Below, piece by piece: positions 1 to 8,873 of a stretch of 64,000 bases of DNA. The translations under genes and the position numbers were made by a program. Below the pieces are notes generated by a model. That model worked only from the letters and a program-made list of their open reading frames with translations. It ran no database searches and was not told where the DNA came from. The stretch lies in the NCBI RefSeq assembly GCF_005925325.1, contig NZ_SRMP01000004.1:576829-640828 (forward strand), written 5' to 3'. Source of the DNA: Pedobacter helvus (GTDB taxonomy: Bacteria; Bacteroidota; Bacteroidia; Sphingobacteriales; Sphingobacteriaceae). The number at the start of each line of letters is the position of its first letter. Within the stretch, counting starts at the first letter, position 1.

Positions 1-1314
1 CATATCAAAGATTGCATATGCGAAATATTTACGATTGGTCTGCTCATTAACGAACCAATTTACTATTGTCAGCCTCTCTTTACGAGCATCAGTCAATAAC
101 CTATAAAATTTCTCAAAATAAGTTACGGGCTTTTCTGAAATAAATCCCTTTGTTAGTAGGAATTCTAGAAATTCGTTGATATGACCATATTTTTGGTTCA
201 CAGCGATTATAAGTCGTATAAATACTCTTTGCGTACGTTCGTCCAGATCTTCAAATGCTAAAAAGTTTTTGACTATACTGAAAAGACTTTCATATGGTAG
301 AGCATTAATTGCTGTTTGTGGCAAAGCTTCTAAAAGCCAATAAAGTAACTTTGGGCCGTTTGTGATATCTCCTTTGATATATATTTTATCAAAAATACCG
401 ACAACAGCACTGTAATATTTTATTACTTCCGTCTCATCAGTTATATACAAAACAGGGTCAGGCTTTCTACGATGGATCATCTGACTATCAGCGAGAGGAT
501 CATAATAGAAGCCCCAACATTTTTTAAGAAAAAAAACGACTTTGCTAAGATTATCTAGTCCACCGGTATCACCCGAAATAGAATTAGCATAGCTATCGAT
601 GTTGTCAAGTTCCTGTATAGAAAAAATTCTAGGGAATGCTTCATATACGATTTGAGTTATCTTGAAATCAATTAGCGTAGTATATTTCTTTATGAGCGAC
701 CTATAAAATTTATCATTGGGTAACGTGTGGAAAACGTCCCCAAAATTGATTTTATAAAAATGCCAAGCAGCCGAATTCTCACGATCAATTATATTTACAG
801 ACTTGGAGGCATTTGACGGTATTATAATAGATGTATCAATGAGTTTCTGATTTAGGTAATTAAAGTTTTTATAAAAACGTGGACCATTACCATCCGGTGC
901 CGCTTCGATTTTAAACTTGTAATGAATTTTCCTGTAAAACTCATTAAAAGGTTCAGCGTAGTGAATAACATCAACCTCAACCTCCGTATCGATTTCAGAT
1001 TTAAATGGAAGGAAATCGAATCTTTTCAATGATGATAATGTTACATCGTTAACACTTGTAACATATTGCAAAAAGAGCTCTTCAGAGACATATCCCTCAA
1101 AATTGCTACCTGGATAATCGTCTCTATCACTTTTCTTGAAATCCAGATGCTGATAGTACTTATAAAGAATATTGTAAATCTGATCATTAATCTTTACAAT
1201 ATTTACAAACTCTATCAAAAAACCTTCAACATCAAATTTCAAGTACTCAGGAGGAAAAAGTTCTTGAGCAAGTGTTACGGGCATGCCGCTTGTTCTTATG
1301 ATCGCAGTTTTCAT
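1..1314 (-). CDS. large hypothetical protein, 3' end outside window
   Basis: An open frame of 438 codons runs from the ATG at 1314 off the left edge with no stop. The start directly follows the TAG of the upstream 735-residue gene, so the two are translationally coupled. The protein begins MKTAIIRTSGMPVTLAQELF and is rich in Tyr, Phe and Lys; no signal peptide or membrane segment is visible. I recognise no domain. Its position behind the muramidase and Ig-repeat genes suggests a structural or effector part of the same module. That role is inference; that it is coding is well supported by the long uninterrupted frame and tight packing. Confidence 0.8.
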   Translation of the reverse strand, partial: MKTAIIRTSGMPVTLAQELFPPEYLKFDVEGFLIEFVNIVKINDQIYNILYKYYQHLDFKKSDRDDYPGSNFEGYVSEELFLQYVTSVNDVTLSSLKRFDFLPFKSEIDTEVEVDVIHYAEPFNEFYRKIHYKFKIEAAPDGNGPRFYKNFNYLNQKLIDTSIIIPSNASKSVNIIDRENSAAWHFYKINFGDVFHTLPNDKFYRSLIKKYTTLIDFKITQIVYEAFPRIFSIQELDNIDSYANSISGDTGGLDNLSKVVFFLKKCWGFYYDPLADSQMIHRRKPDPVLYITDETEVIKYYSAVVGIFDKIYIKGDITNGPKLLYWLLEALPQTAINALPYESLFSIVKNFLAFEDLDERTQRVFIRLIIAVNQKYGHINEFLEFLLTKGFISEKPVTYFEKFYRLLTDARKERLTIVNWFVNEQTNRKYFAYAIFDM

Positions 1315-3522
1315 CTAATAAACCTTGTTTACCACCAAATATTCTTCCATTGTCTTTTTTTCTTTCACATATTTACTATATTCTTCAGTAAAATAGCAAA
1401 AGCGATCTAAGCCATAGACTATGACATCTTGCTCGGGCAGGAACAGTTTTAAGTTACCATTCCACTCCTCCCCAACGATACCTAATCTATATTTCTGATA
1501 ATAAAGACCGTCAGGGGTTACAAATTCTTTACCATCTTCAAAAAGATCAATTAGGAAAAGCCTTGTATTACGAACTCCGTTATTAACCTCAATAGTGGTT
1601 AGCAAACGTAGCCTATTGTTTTCAAGTTCTGTGATTCCTAACATTATTCTGTCAGGGATAGAACCATTTGTAGTTTTTAATCGTAGACCGATTATAGATT
1701 TCTCACCATCTCTAAAAGGTTGTCGTTGGTAATAGAAAGGTGCTGGCAATTGATATGTACTGCTCACGACATTACTACTCGTTACCGAAGATGTGGAAAG
1801 AGCACCCAAGTTCACCCTATCACTAACCACTAATGGGTCATTCAACGTATCAACACTTTCAGCTATAAAAGTAACCCGTTTTTGCAAAAACGATGTCCCG
1901 TCATCCACAACGATTGCATCATTTACCCTAGCTGTTTGAACTGCAGAAATACCGTAAAATGTTTGATTATAATAATGAGAAATCAGTCTAATTTTCGAAT
2001 TACTAATGGCAAAGTAGTTTGGTGTTGGATGATCCTTAAGCATTGGTTCTGCATCAAGTCCATCAAACACTTCGTCAAAATAATTTGGCAGCCTGTAAAT
2101 CGGATAATAAACATTATCGACATTAGGCTCCATTCCAGATTGGAAAACATAATCTCTACCCTGATATAAAATTATTGCAAAAGAACCAATGTTTTTTTGC
2201 ATAGCGTCTTCCGCAATTGAAGGTACTGTAAACTGTAGAGACTTTGTCCATTGCGAAGCCGTACCATCCTCTGCGTCTGGCAGGGAAAGATAATCCGCAT
2301 CGCAGAAGTTATTGTGCTGGACATTCACAACATCCCCTATCTGGGCATAAAACATCGCACTCGGATTATTGGGTGTTTTAGTAAATTGTAAAAATAAACT
2401 ATTACTCGTCTCACTATGGCTCTGCACGGCTTCGTCAATCATAATCGGCCAGCCATCAGTAATATATTTATCCTCCCACATCGCATTTTCCGCATAGCCC
2501 TTTCTGATCGTATTAGGATTAGTCTCATCCACGGTATAGTTCCCATAAAAGTTATAGGAACGTGTCCTATCACTCTGGATATAAAAATACCAGCGGTTTT
2601 TTCCATAAGACGTACCTAATAGATCCGTATAAATCTGAGTTCCAGTTTTATTAAATAATTCCGAGCCAATCTTTGCCTTAACGATCCCATCAGCGGCATG
2701 TGCTCCGTAATAGGCTAGGATATCTAAAAACTGTAACACCTGTTCTTTGTGTTGCTTCTTTTTATGAGCTAAGTCCGGATCGTTCGGCCACCAAAACGTC
2801 TTTTCCGCCCGCCAAGCCCGCATATAGTTAAGATCAAAGACAAACTTAGTGTCATCATTGGGCTCTCGATAATCACCATAGTCAAGTACCACATCCATTC
2901 CAAAATTATCCCCACTTAGGAAACGACCTAGGGAAGCCCCGGCGTGTACTATTGGAAGTTCGAACGACTTGCTCGGATCCTCGACTTCTATCCCGCCCTC
3001 TTGCGTATATGTGGCTTGTTTAAAAAAGAAATCATCCAACAACATACTGGCAGGTTGATTCACAGGATCAAAGCCAATATACCTTGCCAGAAAATCGGGC
3101 ACGGTCTGTCCTCTGGAAGTATAAAAATTCGCAAAATTGATATTGATTTTGTTGATAAAATCAGAAGTCTGGTTTGATGATGACGCCAAAACCTTTTCAC
3201 CATTAAAAAAATCTTCTTTTCGCAACCCCCTGTATACAAAATACTTGATTTTGACACCAGGAAAGGGTTGATCAATTGGGCGTAATATTACATTCACCTT
3301 ACTCAATTCGCTATCGGTCTGCGGCTGTATAAACACTACGCCTTTACAAATCGCATAGGCATTTGTAACCTTTCCAGACCAACTACTAAACATAGAAGTC
3401 AAGCTGAATTGATTCTCCCTCTGCTCAGCATTGTCACCTCTCGGTCCAAAAGCGGCCCAAGCATCCTGACCAAAAGTATTTGGATCCGCGAAAAAGTAGG
3501 AAATAGGTTTTGCGTTATTCAT
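1315..3522 (-). CDS. 735-residue hypothetical protein of the muramidase module
   Basis: A complete 735-residue protein with no signal peptide and no hydrophobic helix, rich in aromatic residues, Asn and Asp. It starts MNNAKPISYFFADPNTFGQ and mixes beta-rich stretches with a helical segment around residues 235-300. I recognise no family. It sits 55 bp behind the Ig-repeat gene and is immediately followed by another large gene, so it belongs to one operon with them. The lack of an export signal argues that it acts inside the cell, is released by lysis or is loaded onto a particle. Function unknown. Confidence 0.85.
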   Translation of the reverse strand: MNNAKPISYFFADPNTFGQDAWAAFGPRGDNAEQRENQFSLTSMFSSWSGKVTNAYAICKGVVFIQPQTDSELSKVNVILRPIDQPFPGVKIKYFVYRGLRKEDFFNGEKVLASSSNQTSDFINKININFANFYTSRGQTVPDFLARYIGFDPVNQPASMLLDDFFFKQATYTQEGGIEVEDPSKSFELPIVHAGASLGRFLSGDNFGMDVVLDYGDYREPNDDTKFVFDLNYMRAWRAEKTFWWPNDPDLAHKKKQHKEQVLQFLDILAYYGAHAADGIVKAKIGSELFNKTGTQIYTDLLGTSYGKNRWYFYIQSDRTRSYNFYGNYTVDETNPNTIRKGYAENAMWEDKYITDGWPIMIDEAVQSHSETSNSLFLQFTKTPNNPSAMFYAQIGDVVNVQHNNFCDADYLSLPDAEDGTASQWTKSLQFTVPSIAEDAMQKNIGSFAIILYQGRDYVFQSGMEPNVDNVYYPIYRLPNYFDEVFDGLDAEPMLKDHPTPNYFAISNSKIRLISHYYNQTFYGISAVQTARVNDAIVVDDGTSFLQKRVTFIAESVDTLNDPLVVSDRVNLGALSTSSVTSSNVVSSTYQLPAPFYYQRQPFRDGEKSIIGLRLKTTNGSIPDRIMLGITELENNRLRLLTTIEVNNGVRNTRLFLIDLFEDGKEFVTPDGLYYQKYRLGIVGEEWNGNLKLFLPEQDVIVYGLDRFCYFTEEYSKYVKEKKTMEEYLVVNKVY

Positions 3523-3577
3523 ATTAAGATGTTAATTGACATATATATTGATTAGTTAATTTCCCCAAATCGAATTG

Positions 3578-4930
3578 TTATAGTGGTGGAGGATTAAAGA
3601 TCTCCTCAATTGTTGTATCTTGAGTTGTCTTATTAAATCGAAGTATCGCAACTTTTCTATAGCCAAAGGCAATAATCTGTAGGTGATGGCTTTTAGAAAG
3701 TACAGTAGTTCCTCCCACATTATAGAATCCACCCCCGTGTGGTCCGACCAACATAACTCCACCAATGTAGGTATTCAGCAACAAACTGAACTGTCCGCTA
3801 TTTACGCTACCCGACCAGTTTACATATATTCCAACTTCAATAATGTTTGGGGTATTTGGAAACGATTTAATAAAATTTCGAAGTCCTACTAAGACCTCTT
3901 GATCATTTCGGCTCTGGGGATTACTATAGCTTGTCCACCATAAGTACGAATATTCACTTTGTACTATCATCGGAACTTGGGAATTAAACCTACCACCTAC
4001 AGGTTTATTATCCCAGGGAGTGCCAGTGTTTTCGTACATCACCTGAACATCCAGACCTTTTCCTCCGTAATTATTCCAAGAGAAAGTTAAGGTCAAATAA
4101 TTAAATTTATCTGAAACTATAGTTTTACTCAAAATAGTCACCTGTTTAGTAAGTGGCTCAAAATTGGATTTTACAGCGGTGATTATTATATTCCTAGAGC
4201 CAGGAATGTTATTAACAGCAACTGTGAGGATATTCCCTTCAAAACTTCCCTCAGTTGAGCTAAATGTATAACCGTTAAGAACTGCAACGGAATTATCGTT
4301 ATAATAACCTAAAACATTATATATAGCGAGCTCTTCTTCCGTTATCTTATCCGGACCTACAATTTCTGTACTTAACAAAATAATCTCAGATGTATCTTCA
4401 ATTCTTAAGACGTAGTTCAAATCACTATAGCCCTCTCTCGCGGCCGTAACTGTGATATTCCTACTATCATTTGGAGTATCGTTTTTAGGTATCAGCAATA
4501 GATTTCCATCAAAGGTACCCTCTTGACTTTCGAAGGTATATTCACCAGTAAAATCTTCTGTGGTATTGTCAATAAATTTGGCAAAGACATTGAACAAACC
4601 ACTTGATCCTTCATCGATACTTTCAGGCCCAAGCAGATGATAGGTTGGTTGCGGATAATTTCTAAATACTAGAGACTTTATCCCTGTCCAACCTTCACTG
4701 GTAAGTAACCTTACCCCGATCTTAGATCTGCCATAAGCAAAAGCAAGGCTTAATGTTGGCTCAAATTGGTCCAACATCAAACGATCGTTAAGATACCATT
4801 GGAAACGCAATACCGAAGCAGTATCAAATGGAGCTTCAAGCAATACATTGAATGCAGGTGTTTCGTCGATGAAAAGCTCTTTTCCAATCAATGAAAAGGC
4901 TGGTCCCATTAGGCAGATGGTGTTACTCAT
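3578..4930 (-). CDS. signal-less protein with two tandem Ig-like repeats
   Basis: 450 residues. Residues about 5-95 form a first beta domain (RFQWYLNDRL). Two diverged copies of an Ig-like domain follow at about 100-180 and 190-270: both contain an F(E/S)S-EGxF(D/E)GNxL strand and an RNIxxTA strand. The C-terminal 170 residues are a different beta-rich domain ending in FNPPPL. There is no signal peptide, which is unusual for Ig-repeat surface adhesins and more like phage or injection-particle fibre proteins. A 337-bp gap separates it from the muramidase gene upstream. Role inferred as binding or structural. Confidence 0.8.
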   Translation of the reverse strand: MSNTICLMGPAFSLIGKELFIDETPAFNVLLEAPFDTASVLRFQWYLNDRLMLDQFEPTLSLAFAYGRSKIGVRLLTSEGWTGIKSLVFRNYPQPTYHLLGPESIDEGSSGLFNVFAKFIDNTTEDFTGEYTFESQEGTFDGNLLLIPKNDTPNDSRNITVTAAREGYSDLNYVLRIEDTSEIILLSTEIVGPDKITEEELAIYNVLGYYNDNSVAVLNGYTFSSTEGSFEGNILTVAVNNIPGSRNIIITAVKSNFEPLTKQVTILSKTIVSDKFNYLTLTFSWNNYGGKGLDVQVMYENTGTPWDNKPVGGRFNSQVPMIVQSEYSYLWWTSYSNPQSRNDQEVLVGLRNFIKSFPNTPNIIEVGIYVNWSGSVNSGQFSLLLNTYIGGVMLVGPHGGGFYNVGGTTVLSKSHHLQIIAFGYRKVAILRFNKTTQDTTIEEIFNPPPL

Positions 4931-5267
4931 AGCTAAACTTTTAATTCAAGGCCACTTTACATGATACGCAAAATGAACCTTTTCCAATTTGGCCATTATG
5001 TGATGGCTTAATAGAGATACAGTAGTACTGTTTCTCGCAGTTGAAATCTCTTAGGAAATTCTCGGAAGTGAGCAGTTCGTTAATTCAGACGCTTCGAAGT
5101 AAACCAGATTTCTTTAATAGTAAATATACCATTATGTTTTTAAAATTAAGTTAATATTGGTTAATGTTATCGTTAAAACTTTGTGTATTCTGCCAGTTAC
5201 GATCAAAAAAAGTAACCGCTTATACAAAATGTCCATAGCGCATACCTCCACTATTGGCGTCCGCCAA
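4931..5267. other. intergenic gap inside the minus-strand module
   Basis: AT-rich spacer of 337 bp between the muramidase stop and the Ig-repeat protein start. It may carry a separate promoter for the downstream genes, but I see no clear TAnnTTTG box on the minus strand, no RNA gene and no strong hairpin. Confidence 0.4.
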
Positions 5268-6113
5268 CTATTCGGCCCGTTTGTCAATCGAGGCATACTT
5301 CTCATAGGCCTTTTTTAGTTTGACATCATACTTATTTTTTTCATAAGCAGACCCATTGTATCGGTAAGCAAAACCCTTCCAGTCCTTCGCTTTGAGGTAT
5401 TTCACCAATCCATTCACCTTGATGAATTTCCCAAACATACGGAGATGCTCCCCTTCGTTGATCTGGTTGGCGCCAACGAACTCCACGATCTCTTGATAAC
5501 CAAGTGACTTAAAATGGTAGCCCATGATCTGGAACAGTCCCCAAGATGCGGCAGCATATGCGGCCTCCGTAACATCCACATTATTACCGATCAGGTTGAT
5601 CGCCTTATTTAGCCGATCATATTCAGCTTTACCATACCGATAATGTTTCGTAGTCCACTTCTGATAGAGGATATCCTCATTTCCTTTCACTAAAGGCTTG
5701 GGACTGATGCCACGTTTGACAAGTTCGTTCCAAAACACATGGCCTTCAAAAAGTATCTTTGGATTGCCGTCAACGGTGAAACCCCTTCCGCTGCTTTCCA
5801 CTTCATTAACAGCCTTCACAATCGCTGGCTCCAGACCTAGTTCTCTCGCGAGCTGAACGATGTCATCTTCCTGAAGATATTTTTTATCAAGACTTATAAA
5901 ATCAACAGAACTTCGATTGAGTATTTTAACCCAAGTCTTCGTATAAACTATCCCATCAGCCACTAATCGGTTATCTCTTTGGAAATCCCTTACCGCCAAG
6001 TCTGTAGCCATACCGAAAATACCATCGGCCTTCAGTGAATAACCGAATTCATTTAAGAGTTCCTGTAGCATCACTACAGCATCGCCTTTGGATCTAATTT
6101 TCAACTTTATCAT
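5268..6113 (-). CDS. peptidoglycan-binding N-acetylmuramidase
   Basis: 281 residues. Residues about 4-65 are a PG_binding_1 repeat (SKGDAVVMLQELLNEFGY, GIFGMATDLAVRDFQRDN). Residues about 85-275 match the N-acetylmuramidase family once called DUF3380, known from phage endolysins: AIVKAVNEVESSGRGF holds the likely catalytic Glu (104 or 106), followed by ASWGLFQIMGYH. It would hydrolyse glycan strands of peptidoglycan. No signal peptide is present, so it needs a holin-like route, lysis or particle loading. Upstream lie a helical protein and a lipoprotein, an arrangement reminiscent of lysis cassettes. Family assignment is firm; the role in this locus is inferred. Confidence 0.88.
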   Translation of the reverse strand: MIKLKIRSKGDAVVMLQELLNEFGYSLKADGIFGMATDLAVRDFQRDNRLVADGIVYTKTWVKILNRSSVDFISLDKKYLQEDDIVQLARELGLEPAIVKAVNEVESSGRGFTVDGNPKILFEGHVFWNELVKRGISPKPLVKGNEDILYQKWTTKHYRYGKAEYDRLNKAINLIGNNVDVTEAAYAAASWGLFQIMGYHFKSLGYQEIVEFVGANQINEGEHLRMFGKFIKVNGLVKYLKAKDWKGFAYRYNGSAYEKNKYDVKLKKAYEKYASIDKRAE

Positions 6114-6173
6114 TTGATTACTATAAGGTAGTATTATAAAACATCTCTGTATTTAAGCCATCAGGCATCTAGT

Positions 6174-6500
6174 TTATCTTAAAGGGGCGATTAAAGTGCT
6201 AACCGCATCCCCCAATATTTTAAAAGCAGCATTTACAGCTTTTTGTACAACCGCTTTTGTAAGTACCTTTAGGGTATTCAACTGCACCTCAAGCATGAGT
6301 TTTTCATCCTCTAAGCGAGCTAAAAACTCCTCTTCTGTGAGTTCATTATCTAATCGGAGTTCCGCAATCAATTGGAGCCGATCCTTATTGAGTTCAGCAA
6401 ATTGTTCACTGACCACACGGATCTGCTTCCATCCTTTTCCTGTTTCCTTACGTAGAGCAAGTAACATTTCTTCCAGAATTCCACCAATTTCAAATTTCAT
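6174..6500 (-). CDS. small helical hypothetical protein
   Basis: 108 residues from the ATG at 6500, chosen because it lies one base after the stop of the upstream lipoprotein gene; an in-frame ATG at 6536 would give 120 residues and an overlap. The protein is almost wholly alpha-helical with charged coiled-coil character (ELNKDRLQLIAELRLDNELT) and an amphipathic C-terminal helix (AAFKILGDAVSTLIAPLR). That helix could associate with membrane. No family recognised. It lies between a lipoprotein and a muramidase, so a lysis-accessory role is possible but unproven. Confidence 0.7.
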   Translation of the reverse strand: MKFEIGGILEEMLLALRKETGKGWKQIRVVSEQFAELNKDRLQLIAELRLDNELTEEEFLARLEDEKLMLEVQLNTLKVLTKAVVQKAVNAAFKILGDAVSTLIAPLR

Positions 6501-6501
6501 C

Positions 6502-6933
6502 CTATTGTTTTGTGCTTTCCGTAAGTTGAATAGCAAAGAGAATGTCAGCCATGAACTTTCTATTCAATTTGATAACACCGTCTGTAAGTATCTTCTTTTC
6601 CTTATGATCTTTCCGATAACCTTGCCATTTTTCTAAAGCAATTTCAAAGTTTCTAGTAGTTTCAATATTCTTTTCCCTTAATTTATTCTTTTTATATAAA
6701 GACGATAATTCGACTTCAATGTCTATGTAGCGTTCTGCATAATTATCGTAGACCCTCTGCGAAGATGATTTTTCTAAAATCATCAGATAAAGACGATCAA
6801 TATCTTTAGTAACCGTATCAATCTGAGCAGCTATCTCCTGACTGTAGGATGGCAATAAATTGACTTTACATGATGAACAACAGAACATCAAAAGTAAAAG
6901 CAGCCGAGGCCAACGAATTAATTGAACGGTCAT
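6502..6933 (-). CDS. small lipoprotein, first gene of the muramidase module
   Basis: 143 residues with an N-terminal hydrophobic stretch (LLLLLMFCCSSCKVN) ending in a lipobox-like Cys, so probably a lipid-anchored envelope protein. The remainder is helical and charged with coiled-coil potential. A stop-to-start gap of one base couples it to the helical protein downstream. Lipoproteins next to a muramidase can be spanin-like, which is the only functional hint; no family is recognised. Confidence 0.7.
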   Translation of the reverse strand: MTVQLIRWPRLLLLLMFCCSSCKVNLLPSYSQEIAAQIDTVTKDIDRLYLMILEKSSSQRVYDNYAERYIDIEVELSSLYKKNKLREKNIETTRNFEIALEKWQGYRKDHKEKKILTDGVIKLNRKFMADILFAIQLTESTKQ

Positions 6934-7253
6934 ATAGTTACATTAAGCGTATTAACAAAAATCTCAAGTTACCTTCTACTATCTATCCGTCCCGTACTTA
7001 TTCTCCAAGGTAATCAACAGTTTTGGACATTCAATAAAATGTGACTAAAAGTCCCATTGGATGAATATGCGCAATTGAGGTTTATTTCGAGGTTTTTCAT
7101 CAGGCTAGATTCTGAGGCGCATGTTGGAGTGGAGGTCACAAATATGAACTTCTCTTCATTCTACAGACCTCGATATCTTAAACGCAATAGCCTATAAGCA
7201 GAAAGCCCGGCCAAATGGCCGGGCTTTCCTATAATTCCCAAATCGATGTTGAT
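6934..7253. other. intergenic region with a terminator
   Basis: 320 bp between the module's first gene and the Hc1-like gene. Apart from the strong hairpin at 7201-7228 I see no gene, RNA or repeat. Confidence 0.5.
7201..7228 (-). terminator. perfect 12-bp stem terminator hairpin
   Basis: GAAAGCCCGGCC pairs perfectly with GGCCGGGCTTTC around an AAAT loop. It lies 26 bp past the stop of the Hc1-like gene, so it is probably that gene's terminator and insulates the module to its left. Confidence 0.8.
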
Positions 7254-7430
7254 CTATTTTGCGTTTTTCTTTTCGGTCACTTCAGTTCTGATCTCCTGTG
7301 CTAAAACCTTCAAGTCCTGCATTCCCTTGCGTACACGTGTACCAGCAGCATTGTTACCTGCATTGTAGAATTTCTCCGCATCAGCTTCGATAGCTGCTAC
7401 CAATTCCTTTACTTTTTGAAACTTTTCCAT
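7254..7430 (-). CDS. histone H1-like Hc1 protein
   Basis: A 58-residue protein, MEKFQKVKELVAAIEADAEK at the N-terminus and ending in TEVTEKKNAK. It matches the short Hc1-like proteins found in most Bacteroidetes: a helical, lysine-rich protein thought to bind DNA or nucleoid. It is monocistronic, preceded by an AT-rich leader and closed by the hairpin at 7201-7228. Probably a host housekeeping gene rather than part of the flanking mobile regions. Confidence 0.85.
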   Translation of the reverse strand: MEKFQKVKELVAAIEADAEKFYNAGNNAAGTRVRKGMQDLKVLAQEIRTEVTEKKNAK

Positions 7431-7497
7431 TCTGATTTTTTAAATGATAAGCTAATAATGATTAATTAAATTTCGGACGAATATATCACAATTCCGT

Positions 7498-8580
7498 TTA
7501 TATTCCGATCCCCTGTCCCGTTTCCAACGACTTTTTCTCCGATCTTGCCTTGTCCCTAACGACTTCCAGTCCCTTATCCACCTTTCGATCCTGAACTTTT
7601 TCAAACTGCTCACGTTTCTCGATCCCACCCTTCAGGTCATAAAAATTTAGCTTACCATAGCGGACAGAGGTCTCTACCATGACACCGGTCTCCTTCCCAT
7701 CCTTCTCCACGGTAACCGCCACCCGGTTACCCTCCTTCAGCTTCGCCTGCAAAAGTTCCGCCTTATCCACATCCTCCAGCTCCTTGATCTTGTAAGCGGA
7801 GAGGACCTCAGCCAGGTCAAAGCCATAATTATCATAAAACTTCTTCAACGGCAGGTTCGCCTGCACTTTCTCCTCCCCACCTTTCTCTGGACCATCTTGC
7901 TCCTGTCCATCTTTTTCCTGACCGATAGGCTTTTCCTTCGCCCTGTCCCTAGCCTCCAGGTCCAATTGCAACCAGGCGCTGTAAGGCTTACCATCCCTGC
8001 TCAACAGGTCCTCCCTGTAGACCGACCTGCCCTGCATCAGGTTGGCCGCCTGTTCGCGGGTAAAGCTCCTGCCCCTGTCCAACCAGAACACCTGCGCCAG
8101 TTCAGGACGATCAAAGTCACTCTTGAACTCCGTAGCCACATAAGTCTCCCTGCCACCTTCCATCGTGGCCATCCTCACCCTATCCTCCAGACTACTGCCA
8201 GCAGCCAGCTCTACCTCACCCTTAAACCCGCTCATCGACTGATAAGTCCTGATCGCCTCCCTCAGGCTATCTGCACCAGTCATCACCGCAATCTCGCCAT
8301 CCTTGTTGATGCCCAAAATCATATATTGCTGTCCCTTCTCCAGCCCACGTCCCCAATGCCTCGTTGCCTCCAGCCTGTTCAGATAGAAAAACTCCGAGGA
8401 ATTCGACTGTCGGAAATGCAGGTCAATCCCCACATGTCCCTTTTGCGCCGCCACCTGATCATGTAGCACAAATTCCTTTTCCCCGGCGATCATTCGATCC
8501 TCCATCTGGGTAGTCAACGTTTCGCTGAAACCCAATTTCTTCATCTCTTCCCTGAGATCCCTTAAATTAGTCGTGTTCAT
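7498..8580 (-). CDS. DUF3945-like conjugative element protein
   Basis: 360 residues, soluble, charged, with a low-complexity acidic/Gln linker (about residues 215-235) between an N-terminal part and a C-terminal part. The tone (FVLHDQVAAQKGHVGIDLHF, an LKKFYDNYGFDL segment, a KLNFYDLKGG segment) resembles DUF3945/DUF4099 proteins carried by Bacteroidetes integrative elements; function unknown. It overlaps the stop of the upstream 97-residue gene by ATGA and ends the tra operon. Family assignment is moderate. Confidence 0.7.
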   Translation of the reverse strand: MNTTNLRDLREEMKKLGFSETLTTQMEDRMIAGEKEFVLHDQVAAQKGHVGIDLHFRQSNSSEFFYLNRLEATRHWGRGLEKGQQYMILGINKDGEIAVMTGADSLREAIRTYQSMSGFKGEVELAAGSSLEDRVRMATMEGGRETYVATEFKSDFDRPELAQVFWLDRGRSFTREQAANLMQGRSVYREDLLSRDGKPYSAWLQLDLEARDRAKEKPIGQEKDGQEQDGPEKGGEEKVQANLPLKKFYDNYGFDLAEVLSAYKIKELEDVDKAELLQAKLKEGNRVAVTVEKDGKETGVMVETSVRYGKLNFYDLKGGIEKREQFEKVQDRKVDKGLEVVRDKARSEKKSLETGQGIGI

Positions 8581-8870
8581 CTTCCTGTTTTTTGATTATG
8601 ATAATAAAATCCCGTTTCTATAATTGGCGGCAACACCCGATTGGTGCGCACCTGTAACAGCGTCCCCAGGAAATCGCCGATCGGCTGCACACACCAATCC
8701 CCATTCAAGGCGGCAAAGCCATCCGCCTCAGCCTCTCCCCGGACCGCCACCACATCATCCATTCCATAGCACTCCCTATCCCTTGGATAGACCACCTGGT
8801 CAAAGCCTTCCGACATAGCCAACTTCACCTGTGCCAAAGTCCAAAAGAAGACCTCCCTTTCAAACCGCAT
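8577..8870 (-). CDS. conserved small conjugative-element protein
   Basis: 97 residues with no signal peptide (MRFEREVFFWTLAQVKLAMS). It starts 3 bases after the TraM stop and overlaps the next gene by ATGA, so it is part of the tra transcript. It occupies the place where TraN is expected but is far too short and lacks an export signal, so it is not TraN. No domain recognised. Confidence 0.7.
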   Translation of the reverse strand: MRFEREVFFWTLAQVKLAMSEGFDQVVYPRDRECYGMDDVVAVRGEAEADGFAALNGDWCVQPIGDFLGTLLQVRTNRVLPPIIETGFYYHNQKTGR

Positions 8871-8873
8871 GCC

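Noticed and set aside
1066..1410. plus-strand frame across 1066-1410
   Set aside because: Antisense to the two large minus-strand genes; sequence is low-complexity Phe/Ile/Lys.
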